The notes below the pieces were generated by a model. It made no database searches and was not told the DNA's origin. It was given only the letters and a program-made list of their open reading frames with translations. The position numbers and the translations under genes were made by a program. This document shows, one piece after another, positions 28,871 through 38,299 of a stretch of DNA of 64,000 nt (position 1 is the stretch's first letter; each line of letters starts with the position of its first letter). Source of the DNA: Maridesulfovibrio sp. (GTDB taxonomy: Bacteria > Desulfobacterota > Desulfovibrionia > Desulfovibrionales > Desulfovibrionaceae); assembly GCF_963677005.1 (NCBI RefSeq), contig NZ_OY781616.1, positions 3,481,001 through 3,545,000 of the forward strand, given 5' to 3'.

Positions 28871-29267
28871 GGATGGTATCCCTTTTAATCTTGCTGGTGA
28901 GGGTGTTCCGGCTTCGGAATTATAAGTGCTTCGGAGAAAAGTATTATAAAATCTTTCCGAAATTGTACAATATTCGTTATTACGGATTGCCAACAAACTG
29001 CCGACCAAGGTAAACATATTACAAGCTGACGGGAACAAAGCAGGAATTTTTGAGTGTGATCCGGTTCCGTAAGTTGCACTTGTTTTTTTGCGCGGATCAT
29101 GACTCTTTGGAGCTATTCATCAGCATAAATTATGTTTTGTTTTCTGTCGCGGTCTTTTACGTGCCGGTTGGCGGCTGTCTGGAATTCATGCCGGAGTTTG
29201 CAGGAAACAGGTTCATTATTCTGGCTCATCCTGAAATCAACGAAATTTTATCCGCAGGAGTAGAAAC
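28871..29267. other. Divergent intergenic region before ald
   Basis: About 400 bp between the response-regulator gene and ald, AT-rich near 28920-29000. One promoter candidate is noted for the minus strand; no gene or structured element is supported. Confidence 0.5.
28943..28970 (-). promoter_or_regulatory. Candidate promoter of the response-regulator gene
   Basis: On the minus strand a perfect TATAAT lies 16 nt after TTGTAC, about 70 bp before the ATG. The -35 match is poor. Confidence 0.3.
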
Positions 29268-30374
29268 ATGCTTATCGGTATTCCCAAAGAGGTCAAAACC
29301 ATGGAAAACAGGGTCTCCATGACTCCTGGAGCCGTTGAAACGCTTGTCCGCAGAGGCCACGCGGTTGTTGTGGAGCAGGGGGCGGGAGTCGGTTCCGGGC
29401 TGGCTGATGAGGAATATGTTTCTGCCGGGGCCAGAATGGTTTCCGCCGAGGATGCCTGGGCTGCTGAGATGGTGGTCAAGGTCAAGGAGCCGGTTGCTTC
29501 CGAATACCGATTCCTGCGTAAGGATCTGATTCTTTTTACCTACCTGCATCTTGCCGCGGATGAACCTTTGACCGGGGCATTGCTGGATTCCGGCACAACC
29601 GGCATTGCTTACGAAACAGTCCAGCTTGCGGACGGCTCACTGCCTCTGCTTACCCCCATGAGCGAGGTTGCCGGGCGCATGGCAGCGCAGGAAGGGGCCC
29701 TGCATCTGGAAAAGACCAAGGGAGGACGGGGTGTCCTGCTGGGCGGGGTGCCCGGTGTGGCTCCGGCCAATGTCATGGTTCTCGGTGGCGGGGTAGTCGG
29801 CACAAATGCCGCCAAGATTGCCGCCGGCATGGGGGCGAGAGTGACTATTTTCGATGTGAATCATGCCCGGCTGCAGTATCTTGACGATATGTTCGGGGCA
29901 CGAATTTCAACCATTACTGCAACCGAGCCGAATATCCGGGCCGCGGTCACCCAGGCCGACCTTGTGGTCGGAGCCGTTCTTATCCCCGGAGCCAAGGCAC
30001 CGAATCTGATCACAAAGGGCATGCTTTCCACAATGAAAGAGGGGGCGGTCATAGTGGACGTTGCAGTTGACCAGGGCGGGTGTGTTGAAACCATCCGGCC
30101 AACAACCCATTCCGATCCCACATATGTGGTGGACGGGGTTGTGCATTACGGGGTCGCCAACATGCCCGCAGCCGTGCCCAGAACATCAACTTTCGCGCTC
30201 GTAAACCAGACACTGCCTTACGCCATGCAATTGGCTGACAAGGGGATGGACGCACTTGCGGCGAACCGTTCTCTAATGCTCGGCCTGAATACGAGAAAGG
30301 GACAACTGACCTGTGCTGCTGTAGGGGAGGCTTTCGGTATAAAAACCGTATCGCCGGATGATGTTATCGGTTAA
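29268..30374 (+). CDS. ald: Alanine dehydrogenase
   Basis: This NAD-dependent enzyme catalyses the reversible oxidative deamination of L-alanine to pyruvate and ammonia. At 368 residues it matches the family: the N-terminal [49 protein letters not shown], the Rossmann motif [30 protein letters not shown] and [19 protein letters not shown] lies just before the ATG. In sulfate reducers it channels alanine into pyruvate oxidation (family knowledge). The gene stands alone. Confidence 0.96.
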   Translation: MLIGIPKEVKTMENRVSMTPGAVETLVRRGHAVVVEQGAGVGSGLADEEYVSAGARMVSAEDAWAAEMVVKVKEPVASEYRFLRKDLILFTYLHLAADEPLTGALLDSGTTGIAYETVQLADGSLPLLTPMSEVAGRMAAQEGALHLEKTKGGRGVLLGGVPGVAPANVMVLGGGVVGTNAAKIAAGMGARVTIFDVNHARLQYLDDMFGARISTITATEPNIRAAVTQADLVVGAVLIPGAKAPNLITKGMLSTMKEGAVIVDVAVDQGGCVETIRPTTHSDPTYVVDGVVHYGVANMPAAVPRTSTFALVNQTLPYAMQLADKGMDALAANRSLMLGLNTRKGQLTCAAVGEAFGIKTVSPDDVIG

Positions 30375-30485
30375 AGCGGCATTCGGACTGATATGTGTAT
30401 ACCCGCCAACGGAGCTTGTCATTTTATCTGTTGGCGGTTAAACAGTTGACTGTTCGTAACTGGGTGAGTCCGCCGGAGATTTTAC

Positions 30486-31244
30486 GTGGCCAAGAAAAAT
30501 GAAGAAATAATATATGTTGTCGGGAAAGCCTCGACCGAGCCTCCACCGGAGGAGGGGTTGCCGCCGTGGATGGCAACCTTTGCCGACATGGTTACACTGC
30601 TGCTCTGCTTCTTCGTTCTTCTTCTTTCGTTTTCCAACCAGGACATCGCCAACTTTGAAGCCATGAAGGGCTCCATGCGGGATGCGTTCGGGGTTCAGTT
30701 TCAGGACAAAAGGGCTAAGCACATGGCTTTTTCCGAAAGTCCGTATGAAGCCTCGTCCACAAGTGCTGCGGCCAAGAAAAAGATGGCGGCCCTTGAAGTG
30801 GAGATCCGGGATTTTATAGCTGCCGGGAAAATGCAGGGCTTGATGGCTGTGAATACGGATCAGCACGGCGTGCTGGTGCGCGTACCCACCAGGGCCATCT
30901 TCAAGCCCGGGACTGCGGAGGTGAATCCCCATGCGCTCAAGGTGCTGGACAAGGTGGCCTCCGTGATGAAAAATAGGGATTTCAATCTGGTTGTCCGCGG
31001 GCATACCGATGACCGGGCTACCAGAAACAACATCTACAGCTCCAACTGGGAGTTGTCCGCTGCAAGGGCAGCCTCCTGCCTGCGTTACATACTCAAGAAA
31101 ACAGGTATTTCCCCCAACAGGCTGAAAGCCGTGGGATACGCGGGCACAAAGCCTCTTGTCCCCAATTCTTCTGACCGGAACAGGGCCATCAACCGCCGGG
31201 TGGAATTCTATTATCAGCCGCCTTCAGACTCGGGAAAGTGGTAA
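30486..31244 (+). CDS. MotB/OmpA-family protein, orphan
   Basis: The 252-residue protein has the MotB layout: one membrane helix at about 29-50 with the proton-channel Asp (D34 in ATFADMVTLLL), a linker, and an OmpA-type peptidoglycan-binding domain (VVRGHTDDRA, SAARAASCLRYIL, NRAINRRVEF). The start is GTG behind GGAGA. In bacteria motB normally follows motA directly; here ald precedes it and no motA is in the window. It may pair with a distant MotA or belong to a different ion-driven complex. Confidence 0.87.
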   Translation: MAKKNEEIIYVVGKASTEPPPEEGLPPWMATFADMVTLLLCFFVLLLSFSNQDIANFEAMKGSMRDAFGVQFQDKRAKHMAFSESPYEASSTSAAAKKKMAALEVEIRDFIAAGKMQGLMAVNTDQHGVLVRVPTRAIFKPGTAEVNPHALKVLDKVASVMKNRDFNLVVRGHTDDRATRNNIYSSNWELSAARAASCLRYILKKTGISPNRLKAVGYAGTKPLVPNSSDRNRAINRRVEFYYQPPSDSGKW

Positions 31245-31306
31245 AAAAAGAAGCACATCAAAACTCCCGTTTTAATTTCCGAAGAAACAGGCTGTGGTGA
31301 TGTGCT
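31243..31306 (-). terminator. Terminator of the MucR-like gene
   Basis: A 9-bp stem (AGCACATCA / TGATGTGCT) with a long loop; on the minus strand it is followed by CTTTTTTT. It lies between convergent genes. Confidence 0.6.
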
Positions 31307-31335
31307 CCGTGTTGAGGCCTTATCCTTTATTGCGA

Positions 31336-31734
31336 TCAGGCATTTTTTTTGCGTTTTTCCCAGAGTTTCATATCTTTCATTTTTTTACGCCGCTCCCTTT
31401 GGAGGGATTTGCATACCAGAGGGGTCTTTTTGGCGTATCCCCATTTTTCGCGGTATTCGTCCGGGGTGAGACCGAATTTGGCGAGGTGCCGTTTGGTCAG
31501 AACCTTGAATGATTTACCTGATTCCAGGCAGATGATCGATTTTTCCCTAATAGCTTTTTTGGGGTCCACTGCAGGTATGGGGTCGCTTGAGCTCGGTTCC
31601 TGACTTCCTTCATTTATTTTCAGAATTCCATCGGCAAGCGTCTGGACCATTGAGATGATTTCTTCTTCCGTCATGGTGCGTACGCTGGCCTGCGCTTTTA
31701 CGATTTCAAGAGCTTCTTTCAAATGATCGTCCAT
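31336..31734 (-). CDS. MucR/Ros-family transcriptional regulator
   Basis: The 132-residue protein ends in the MucR/Ros zinc-finger-like DNA-binding domain: IICLESGKSFKVLTKRHL followed by GLTPDEYREKWGYAKKTPLV, then a basic tail. The ~55 N-terminal residues are helical, and a Ser/Asp-rich linker follows. A longer frame reaches 31824, but the ATG at 31734 has GGGAG ideally placed. Relatives in alphaproteobacteria bind AT-rich sites and act like H-NS, controlling exopolysaccharide and motility; targets here are unknown. Confidence 0.9.
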   Translation of the reverse strand: MDDHLKEALEIVKAQASVRTMTEEEIISMVQTLADGILKINEGSQEPSSSDPIPAVDPKKAIREKSIICLESGKSFKVLTKRHLAKFGLTPDEYREKWGYAKKTPLVCKSLQRERRKKMKDMKLWEKRKKNA

Positions 31735-32350
31735 TTTTAACTCCCTTTTCTTGTCTGTAATTGTTCCTTCTGTGCTTAAGTCGTTTCTTAAGTATGTGTA
31801 TATGCTGTGTCGAATCGAATGCACATTAAAGAGGGACGATTACTGTGTGCTGTCTCTGTTTTGCTGTTGTTTGTTGTTCTTTGAATAAAATCTCCACGGC
31901 ATGGTAGATTACCATTAACATTATCCTGGGATAAAGGTGAAGAGGAATGTTTAAAAAAGTTTGTAGTTACTGTATGAAGTCGTGTTTATAAGTATAATGA
32001 AAATATTATGCCATGCTTGTTCTTGAATAGAAACAAGTTGAAATTATGCATGAACTTCTGGCTCTGCTGAATTATTTTTATTTATTTTTGTGCCCGGATG
32101 TATTGGAGATTATATGTCTGAGGTATGATTTTTTGTCTGTATATCGGAAGTCACATCTTTTTTAGGATAACCTGTGCCTGTTTTGGAATCAGGAAGAGAA
32201 ATATTATCAAAACTCTCTATTACATTTTTTTCTGTAGTGCGGTATACGGGAACTAATGCGGTCCCGGATGCAATGGCAATGTTTACGGTCAATGCTCGGG
32301 AACAACTGCTGCCGAACAGAAAACAATGTGAAATCTTGCGAGGATGAATC
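31735..32350. other. AT-rich 616-bp intergenic region upstream of glgP
   Basis: No gene is supported. The stretch 31830-32110 is notably AT-rich, and a short inverted repeat (CTTGTT...AACAAG) lies near 32018-32040. It probably holds the promoters of the MucR-like gene and glgP, but I cannot place them with confidence. Confidence 0.5.
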
Positions 32351-34825
32351 ATGAACAAAATGGATTCCAGCACTCTGCTTGAAGAGATGGGAGGCATGGA
32401 CGTCGAGTCCATTGCCGAAAGCATCTGCCGCCATCACCTTTCCAACCTTGGGCGTGATTACGGCCGGTCCGACAGGTTTTCGCTCTACCAGTCTCTGGCT
32501 TATTCGTTGCGAGACAGACTTGTGGGTAACTGGATCAAGACTCAGCGGTCCTACTACAACCAGAGGGCCAAGAGCGTATATTATCTTTCCCTTGAATTCC
32601 TGCAGGGCAAGTCGCTTACCAGCAACGCTCTCAGTCTGGGGATAGCGAAGGAATGCTCCGAGGCGCTTGAAAAATTCGGATGCAGTCTTGAGGAAGTGGA
32701 AAGCGCGGAAGCCGATGCCGGACTCGGAAACGGCGGGCTGGGCAGGCTGGCCTCTTGTTTTCTGGATTCAATGGCGTCTCTGGGGATTCCCGGATACGGA
32801 TACGGCATAAGATATGAATACGGGATTTTCAAACAGGCCATTGAGAACGGAGAGCAGGTTGAACAGCCCGATGACTGGCTTCACTCCGGAAATCCATGGG
32901 AATTCCGTAGACGCGGATTCATGTTTACCGTTCGTCTTTACGGTCGCGAGGAGCAGTACACGCACGATGACGGTTCCGTGCGTCACCGCTGGGCGGATAC
33001 AGCCAAGGTCATGGCTCTGCCTGTGGATATGCTTATTCCGGGATACCGGAACGGCAATGTTATCAATATGCGGCTGTGGGAAGCTCAGACTTCCAGCCGT
33101 TTCAATCTGGGATTATTCAACAGCGGAGACTATATCCGTTCCATGGAGGATGCTGTCCGAACGGAAACCATATCCAAGGTGCTGTACCCCAACGACAGCT
33201 TAAGCAAGGGACGTGAACTGCGCCTTGTACAGCAGTATTTTTTTGTTTCCGCCACAATTCAGGACATGATGAGGCGTTTCAAAAAGCTGAAACTTGATTT
33301 CTCCGAGCTGCCCAACCGCGCGGTTGTTCACCTGAATGAAACCCATCCGGCCATCGCCATCCCGGAACTCATGCGTCTGCTTATTGATGAATATATGCTG
33401 AACTGGGATCAGGCGTGGAGAATCTGCCGCAGGACGTTTGCCTACACCAACCATACGGTAATGCCCGAGGCTCTGGAAAAATGGCCTCTGGAAATGATGC
33501 GCCGTGTTCTACCCAGACACGTTTCCATAATTTTCGAGATAAACCGCCGGTTCATGGAGGATGTCAAAGACCGTTTTCCCGGTGATGAAGCAAGGTTGAA
33601 GCGTATGTCCATAATTGAAGAAGGTGAAGCTCCGCAGGTGCGCATGGCCTGGCTGGCCGTGGTGGGGAGTTTTACCGTCAACGGAGTTTCCGCCCTGCAC
33701 AGCGAGCTTATACGCAAGACCATTTTTCAGGATTTTGCGGAGATCTATCCCGGACGATTCACTTCGGTGACCAACGGGATAACCCCGCGCAGGTGGCTTA
33801 AGCAGTGTAACGGTTCTCTCTCGGACCTGATTACGGAGAAGATCGGCGACAGCTGGATTACTGATCTCGACCGGTTGCAGGAACTCAAGCCGCTGGCCGA
33901 TGATCACGAATTCCAGAACCGCTGGTACGAGTGCCGCCTGAGACAGAAAGAGCGTCTCGTAAAGTATGCCCGTGATGATTACGGGCTGTATCTGCCAACA
34001 GATTGGCTTTATGATGTGCACGTCAAACGCATTCATGAGTACAAGCGGCAGGTGCTGAACATCATCCACGCAGTCACTCTTTATTGCAGGCTGAAAAAAG
34101 ACCCGAACAGCGTAGCCGTGCCGAGGTTGAAGATTTTCGCTGGCAAGGCCGCTCCCGGATATTTTCTGGCCAAACGGATCATCAGACTGATCAACTCCGT
34201 AGGTGCTGTGGTCAACTCCGATCCGACAGTCAACCATAGGCTGCGCATTGCCTTTATGCCGAACTACAGGGTTTCCCAGGCCGAGCGGATCATTCCGGCA
34301 ACGGATCTGTCCGAACAGATTTCGCTGGCGGGGACAGAGGCTTCCGGCACCGGGAACATGAAATTCGCTCTTAACGGAGCCTTGACCATAGGAACACTGG
34401 ATGGGGCCAATATCGAAATAATGGAAGAAGTCGGAAGCGAGAACATGTTCATTTTCGGCATGGACGCAGAAGAGGTCGAGGCCCGCAGACGCAATGGATA
34501 TGATCCCCGCCGGGTTGCCGCGGAAGATGCCGAACTGTCCGAGGCTCTGCATTATATCGGTGACGGCACCTTTTCGGATGGAGACCGGGAGCTATTTCGT
34601 CCTGTTCTCGATTCTCTTTTTGACGGGGGTGATCCCTACATGGTGCTGGCCGATTACCGGTCCTATGTTGAAGCGCAGGACAAGGTTGAAGCACTCTGGC
34701 TCGATCGCGAGAACTGGCTTAAAAGTTCCATCCTGAACACCGCCGGTTCAGGGCGTTTTTCCAGCGACCGGGCCATAATGGACTATGCTGGAAGCATCTG
34801 GGGAGTGCGGCCCATGCATAGCTGA
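32351..34825 (+). CDS. glgP: Glycogen/starch/alpha-glucan phosphorylase
   Basis: GlgP is the PLP enzyme that phosphorolyses alpha-1,4-glucan ends to glucose-1-phosphate. The 824-residue protein is of normal length, with YYLSLEFLQGKSL, LGNGGLGRLASCFLDS, the substrate region HLNETHPAIAIPELMR, VHVKRIHEYKRQ and the PLP-lysine segment EASGTGNMKFALNGALTIGT. GAGG lies 8 nt before the ATG. No other glycogen gene is adjacent. A terminator and repeat copy C follow. Confidence 0.97.
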   Translation: MNKMDSSTLLEEMGGMDVESIAESICRHHLSNLGRDYGRSDRFSLYQSLAYSLRDRLVGNWIKTQRSYYNQRAKSVYYLSLEFLQGKSLTSNALSLGIAKECSEALEKFGCSLEEVESAEADAGLGNGGLGRLASCFLDSMASLGIPGYGYGIRYEYGIFKQAIENGEQVEQPDDWLHSGNPWEFRRRGFMFTVRLYGREEQYTHDDGSVRHRWADTAKVMALPVDMLIPGYRNGNVINMRLWEAQTSSRFNLGLFNSGDYIRSMEDAVRTETISKVLYPNDSLSKGRELRLVQQYFFVSATIQDMMRRFKKLKLDFSELPNRAVVHLNETHPAIAIPELMRLLIDEYMLNWDQAWRICRRTFAYTNHTVMPEALEKWPLEMMRRVLPRHVSIIFEINRRFMEDVKDRFPGDEARLKRMSIIEEGEAPQVRMAWLAVVGSFTVNGVSALHSELIRKTIFQDFAEIYPGRFTSVTNGITPRRWLKQCNGSLSDLITEKIGDSWITDLDRLQELKPLADDHEFQNRWYECRLRQKERLVKYARDDYGLYLPTDWLYDVHVKRIHEYKRQVLNIIHAVTLYCRLKKDPNSVAVPRLKIFAGKAAPGYFLAKRIIRLINSVGAVVNSDPTVNHRLRIAFMPNYRVSQAERIIPATDLSEQISLAGTEASGTGNMKFALNGALTIGTLDGANIEIMEEVGSENMFIFGMDAEEVEARRRNGYDPRRVAAEDAELSEALHYIGDGTFSDGDRELFRPVLDSLFDGGDPYMVLADYRSYVEAQDKVEALWLDRENWLKSSILNTAGSGRFSSDRAIMDYAGSIWGVRPMHS

Positions 34826-34852
34826 TTCCGGATTATTGTCATCGTCCTTTCC

Positions 34853-34900
34853 GGGGCGGGGGAAACAGGATAGAATGTTTTCCTCCGTCCCGTCTTATTT
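34853..34900 (+). terminator. Probable terminator of glgP
   Basis: GGGGCGGGGGAAAC pairs with GTTTTCCTCCGTCCC (two G-U pairs, one bulge), then CGTCTTATTT. The T tract is weak. Confidence 0.5.
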
Positions 34901-34922
34901 GCTGCACCTTTAACAGTCTGAA

Positions 34923-35007
34923 TTTGATATGCTTCGTGCTTTTGGTTATTTATTTTAGCCGCCGGCGGCCAAAGATGAGAATCTCCTTTGGACCCCTTAC
35001 TGGTTTA
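34923..35007 (+). repeat. Intergenic triple-hairpin element, copy C
   Basis: Forward copy, the most diverged: ATATGCTTCGTGC in place of the first stem, an intact GCCGCCGGCGGC, and a third stem with two mismatches (CCAAAGATGA / TCTCCTTTGG). It lies between glgP and the AMIN-domain gene. Confidence 0.75.
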
Positions 35008-35208
35008 TGGTAAATGCACTGAAAGCAGCTGCTTTGACCAAATGTTCTGCCAGGCTAAGTAAACAGCCGTATTTTTTTAAGCATGTAACGTTCCATTTAT
35101 CCGAAAGATTGTGCCGCGCCGAGGCGAATGTGCCACACCACCCTTTGCATTCGGGCTGAAATTATCTATGCTGCCCTCATCAGAATTTTTCAAGCCACGG
35201 AAAACATA

Positions 35209-35955
35209 ATGAAAATACGTCCACTTACTATCTTCTTGCTGATCGCTCTGGTTCTTGCCGGGGGTGCTGCCGGGCTTTATCATTTCGGCGTGTACGATTC
35301 CATCCTGTCCGGAATGCAGGACCGCAAGGAACAGCCTGCCGGAGAAGGACCGGTGGTGCGCAAGGAAGTCAGCAGGCTGGTTCTGCCTTTGAAATCATCG
35401 CAGCAGAATGAGACGGATAGTTCCGCCGCGGAACTGCGCGAATCCGATCTTCACGCGGGAAATTCCGATAAACCTGCAGATGAACCGTCTGCCGGGACAA
35501 CTGAAAACCGTACCGAAACAACACCCGAAATCCAGCCGACAGCCGTGGCGGAAAATAGCACCGCCGAAAAGTCGGCTCCTGCAGAGGAGAAGAAGGAATC
35601 CGGCAAGCTTCCGCAGGCAGCTGCGTCAGATAGAGGAAAAGCCGGTCCGCTGAAGGTTTCATGTTCAGCAGGCAGCATGTCTGCAGATATTGCGCTGACA
35701 ACGAAAAGCGGAAGAGTGAAGTGGTTCAACCTGAACAAACCACGCAGGTTGGTAGTGGATATCCTTGGAAAATGGGATTTCAAAGACCACTCGGTCTACA
35801 GACTAAAAAGCTGCATGGTGGAAAAAATTGTAGTCGGGGAACATCCCGATAAGCTTCGTCTTGTTTTTTATCTTAAAGGAACAGAGATTCCTGCCAGGAT
35901 TGCACCCTCGGTCAAAAAGAGTTCGGGCAGGCTTAGTCTGGGACTTAAGTTCTGA
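35209..35955 (+). CDS. AMIN-domain envelope protein
   Basis: The 248-residue protein has an N-terminal membrane anchor or signal (residues ~6-28). A long Glu/Pro/Thr/Ala-rich linker (45-140) looks disordered and periplasm-spanning. The C-terminal ~95 residues resemble an AMIN domain (VKWFNLNKPRRLVVDILGKW, KIVVGEHPDKLRLVFYL, SGRLSLGLKF). AMIN domains bind peptidoglycan and occur in amidases and secretin pilotins; no enzymatic domain is present here. The frame is open from 35128, but the ATG at 35209 gives the natural signal start. Confidence 0.82.
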   Translation: MKIRPLTIFLLIALVLAGGAAGLYHFGVYDSILSGMQDRKEQPAGEGPVVRKEVSRLVLPLKSSQQNETDSSAAELRESDLHAGNSDKPADEPSAGTTENRTETTPEIQPTAVAENSTAEKSAPAEEKKESGKLPQAAASDRGKAGPLKVSCSAGSMSADIALTTKSGRVKWFNLNKPRRLVVDILGKWDFKDHSVYRLKSCMVEKIVVGEHPDKLRLVFYLKGTEIPARIAPSVKKSSGRLSLGLKF

Positions 35956-36310
35956 TTCAGGACGGAACAGCTTTCTACTCTTCACCCGACATTTTGCTTT
36001 GAACCGTATTACACGGGATGAGGGAATGTAGGGTATTACGGTGTGGCAACGTGGTTTTAAACTGGATTTTACGTGTGCTTTTCTTCGCTTCCGTCTACGC
36101 TTCCAGCCGGGCTCACCTTTGTTTTTATTCTTCCTATTCTGCGTAACATAAATGTAACATTTGGGTCATTGCCTTGTAACCCGTGCCGGATATCACATGA
36201 ACATCCCGCAGTTGCCGGGCGGCGTTAGCATATGTCAGCAGAATCCTGGGCCGGAAGGCTCCGGCCTTTTAATCTATATTGAATGAAACAATTTTATGGA
36301 GAGTTTTGCA
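35956..36310. other. Regulatory region upstream of pstB
   Basis: 355 bp with no gene. It holds the Pho-box-like array at 36143-36182. A GC-rich inverted repeat (GGCCGGAAGGCTCCGGCC) lies at 36249-36266 just before pstB. Confidence 0.6.
36143..36182 (+). promoter_or_regulatory. Four-unit Pho-box-like array
   Basis: GTAACAT (36143), GTAACAT (36154), GTCATTG (36165) and GTAACCC (36176) recur with an exact 11-bp period, the spacing of PhoB half-sites, about 130 bp upstream of pstB. A possible -10, TATCAC, lies at 36191-36196. The units resemble the enteric TGTCA-type half-site but are not identical. Assignment to PhoB rests on period and location. Confidence 0.6.
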
Positions 36311-37072
36311 ATGGGGCAAGCTGTTAAAATCGCTTCCAAAAACCTCGATTTTTACTATGGGGACTTCAAGGCGCTTGAAGGCATAGACATGGCTTTTGAA
36401 GAAAACAGGGTCACAGCGTTGATCGGGCCTTCCGGGTGCGGAAAAAGTACCTTTCTGCGCTGTCTTAACAGAATGAACGATCTTATCCCCGGAACCAGGG
36501 TGGACGGCGCACTTACCCTTGACGATGAAGATATTTACGCACAGGGACTTGATGTTGTCACACTCCGTCGGCGCGTGGGGATGGTTTTTCAGAAGCCGAA
36601 CCCTTTCCCGAAGTCCATTTTTGAAAATGTCGCATACGGTTTGCGCGTAAACGGCATCAGTGACAAGGAGTTCATTGCCCGTAAGGTTGAGGAAAGCCTC
36701 AAGGGCGGCGCTCTTTGGGACGAAGTCAAGGATCGCCTCCATTCATCGGCCCTCGGGCTGTCCGGCGGGCAGCAGCAGCGTCTGTGCATTGCCCGCGCTC
36801 TGGCTGTTGAACCGGAAGTGCTGCTCATGGATGAACCTGCTTCGGCTCTGGACCCGATCGCAACCCAGAAGATCGAGGATCTCATTCACGAGCTGAAAGT
36901 TAAATTTACCATCATCATAGTTACTCACAGTATGCAGCAGGCAGCGCGAGTATCCGATCAGACTGCTTTTTTCTATATGGGCAGACTGATAGAGGTGGGC
37001 AGCACGGAAACAATGTTCACCAAACCCAAAAACAAGCAGACTGAAGATTACATAACCGGACGTTTCGGTTAG
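36311..37072 (+). CDS. pstB: Phosphate ABC transporter ATP-binding protein
   Basis: PstB powers the high-affinity phosphate importer PstSCAB. The 253-residue protein has Walker [20 protein letters not shown], the family-specific [15 protein letters not shown], the signature [16 protein letters not shown] and Walker [19 protein letters not shown] before the ATG at 36311 decides the start; an upstream ATG at 36296 has none. pstS, pstC and pstA are not in the window, so the other subunits must be encoded elsewhere. phoU follows on the same strand after ~400 bp. Confidence 0.96.
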   Translation: MGQAVKIASKNLDFYYGDFKALEGIDMAFEENRVTALIGPSGCGKSTFLRCLNRMNDLIPGTRVDGALTLDDEDIYAQGLDVVTLRRRVGMVFQKPNPFPKSIFENVAYGLRVNGISDKEFIARKVEESLKGGALWDEVKDRLHSSALGLSGGQQQRLCIARALAVEPEVLLMDEPASALDPIATQKIEDLIHELKVKFTIIIVTHSMQQAARVSDQTAFFYMGRLIEVGSTETMFTKPKNKQTEDYITGRFG

Positions 37073-37480
37073 CAGGCAGTGCGGAAACGGCAGTCGCCTA
37101 GGCTTGGTCCGACTCCGTTTCCAACGTGTCCGTTTTTTATGCGGTCTTTCCAAGACCGGTCTTACCTGCGTAATCTGTTGCAGAGTTGCATTAAAAGCAG
37201 ACCGGTTGCGCAGGTTTTGGGGTTCGGAATTTGTCTCAGTTGCAGGGACGGAATTTTTAATGTGCTGCTTCTGCACAAAGGAATCAGTTCTTCGGGATGC
37301 TGGGGAAGTAACCTGAAGTCGGGCTGAGCGTGGTTTTGGCTTTATATCGTTTGTTGTGGGGAAAGCCGGCCTGCAGCATGCTGATCCGCTTTGCGATGTT
37401 GCGGATCAATACCCGACTCCGGGTAGGGCATGTCCGGGCTGGAAAACGGTAACGGTTTTTGTTTCAGGAGATTGAATAAC
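37073..37480. other. Intergenic region between pstB and phoU
   Basis: About 400 bp without a supported gene. It contains several inverted repeats: GGAAACGG.AGTCG / CGACT.CCGTTTCC (37083-37122), CGGTCTT / AAGACCG (37142-37158) and ATCCGC / GCGGAT (37382-37403). The first, with a T6 run at 37133-37138, may weakly terminate or process the pstB transcript. Confidence 0.45.
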
Positions 37481-38146
37481 ATGGAGCATCGCGCTCACTT
37501 TACTAAAAAAATGGACGACCTGAAGGTTCAGGTCCTGCGTATGTCCAGCATGGCTGAAACGGCCATGCACAACGCCGTCAAGGCCCTGGGCGATTGCAAT
37601 GCAGAGCTGGCTGAGGATGTCATAATGAATGACATCAAGATCAACGAGCTTGAATGCGAGCTTGATAAATTCAACATCGAACTGCTCGCTCTGGACCAGC
37701 CCATGGCCAGAGACCTCCGGTTTATTGTCGGCTCCATGCGCATCAGCAGCAACCTTGAACGTATCGGCGACGAAGCGGTGAACCTTGCGCACAGGGCCGT
37801 CTTTCTGAGCACCCGGCCTCCTTTGCCTTTCAATCAGCTGCTGGAGAAGATGTCCAACGTTACCCGCGAGATGGTCAGCATGGCGGTCAAATCATTTGCG
37901 GACGAAGATCATGACCTGGCATCAAAGGTTTGCGGAATGGATAATGAAGCGGACAGCCTGAACCTGCGTATTCTCAAGGGATTGATCGAAAACATGGTGA
38001 CGGAAACCAGAATAGTAGAGCGCGGTGTGCACCTCATCATGTCCGCCAATCATCTGGAGCGTATCGCTGATCAGGCTACCAATATTGCCGAATCGGTTAT
38101 TTTCATCACTCAGGGCGTTAATATTAAGCATCAATGCCGTGGTTAA
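37481..38146 (+). CDS. phoU: Phosphate-specific transport system accessory protein PhoU
   Basis: PhoU is a cytoplasmic helical protein that couples the Pst transporter to the PhoR kinase and represses the Pho regulon when phosphate is ample. The 221-residue sequence shows both PhoU bundles with their metal-binding signatures, SSNLERIGDEAVNLAHRA and ANHLERIADQATNIAESV. GGAG lies upstream of the ATG at 37481; the frame extends back to 37430 without support. A terminator follows. Confidence 0.96.
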   Translation: MEHRAHFTKKMDDLKVQVLRMSSMAETAMHNAVKALGDCNAELAEDVIMNDIKINELECELDKFNIELLALDQPMARDLRFIVGSMRISSNLERIGDEAVNLAHRAVFLSTRPPLPFNQLLEKMSNVTREMVSMAVKSFADEDHDLASKVCGMDNEADSLNLRILKGLIENMVTETRIVERGVHLIMSANHLERIADQATNIAESVIFITQGVNIKHQCRG

Positions 38147-38172
38147 TCTCTTTTCAGCAGACAGTCTTTCGA

Positions 38173-38200
38173 AAGCCGGACCGGTTCCGGCTTTTTTTGC
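38173..38200 (+). terminator. Terminator of phoU
   Basis: AAAGCCGGA / TTCCGGCTTT with a CCGG loop and seven T residues. Confidence 0.88.
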
Positions 38201-38299
38201 GTCCCGCGTTCGGGAGAGAGCAGCCGGTCTGGGAGTGGGGGAGTTAATTGGGTTTACACGAATGCTTTTTTAGGATAGAAGCAATTCTCTTAATCTCAA

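Noticed and set aside
30402..30437. Inverted repeat CCGCCAAC...GTTGGCGG after ald
   Set aside because: Long 19-nt loop and no T tract; not convincing as a terminator, and the motB ribosome site follows closely.
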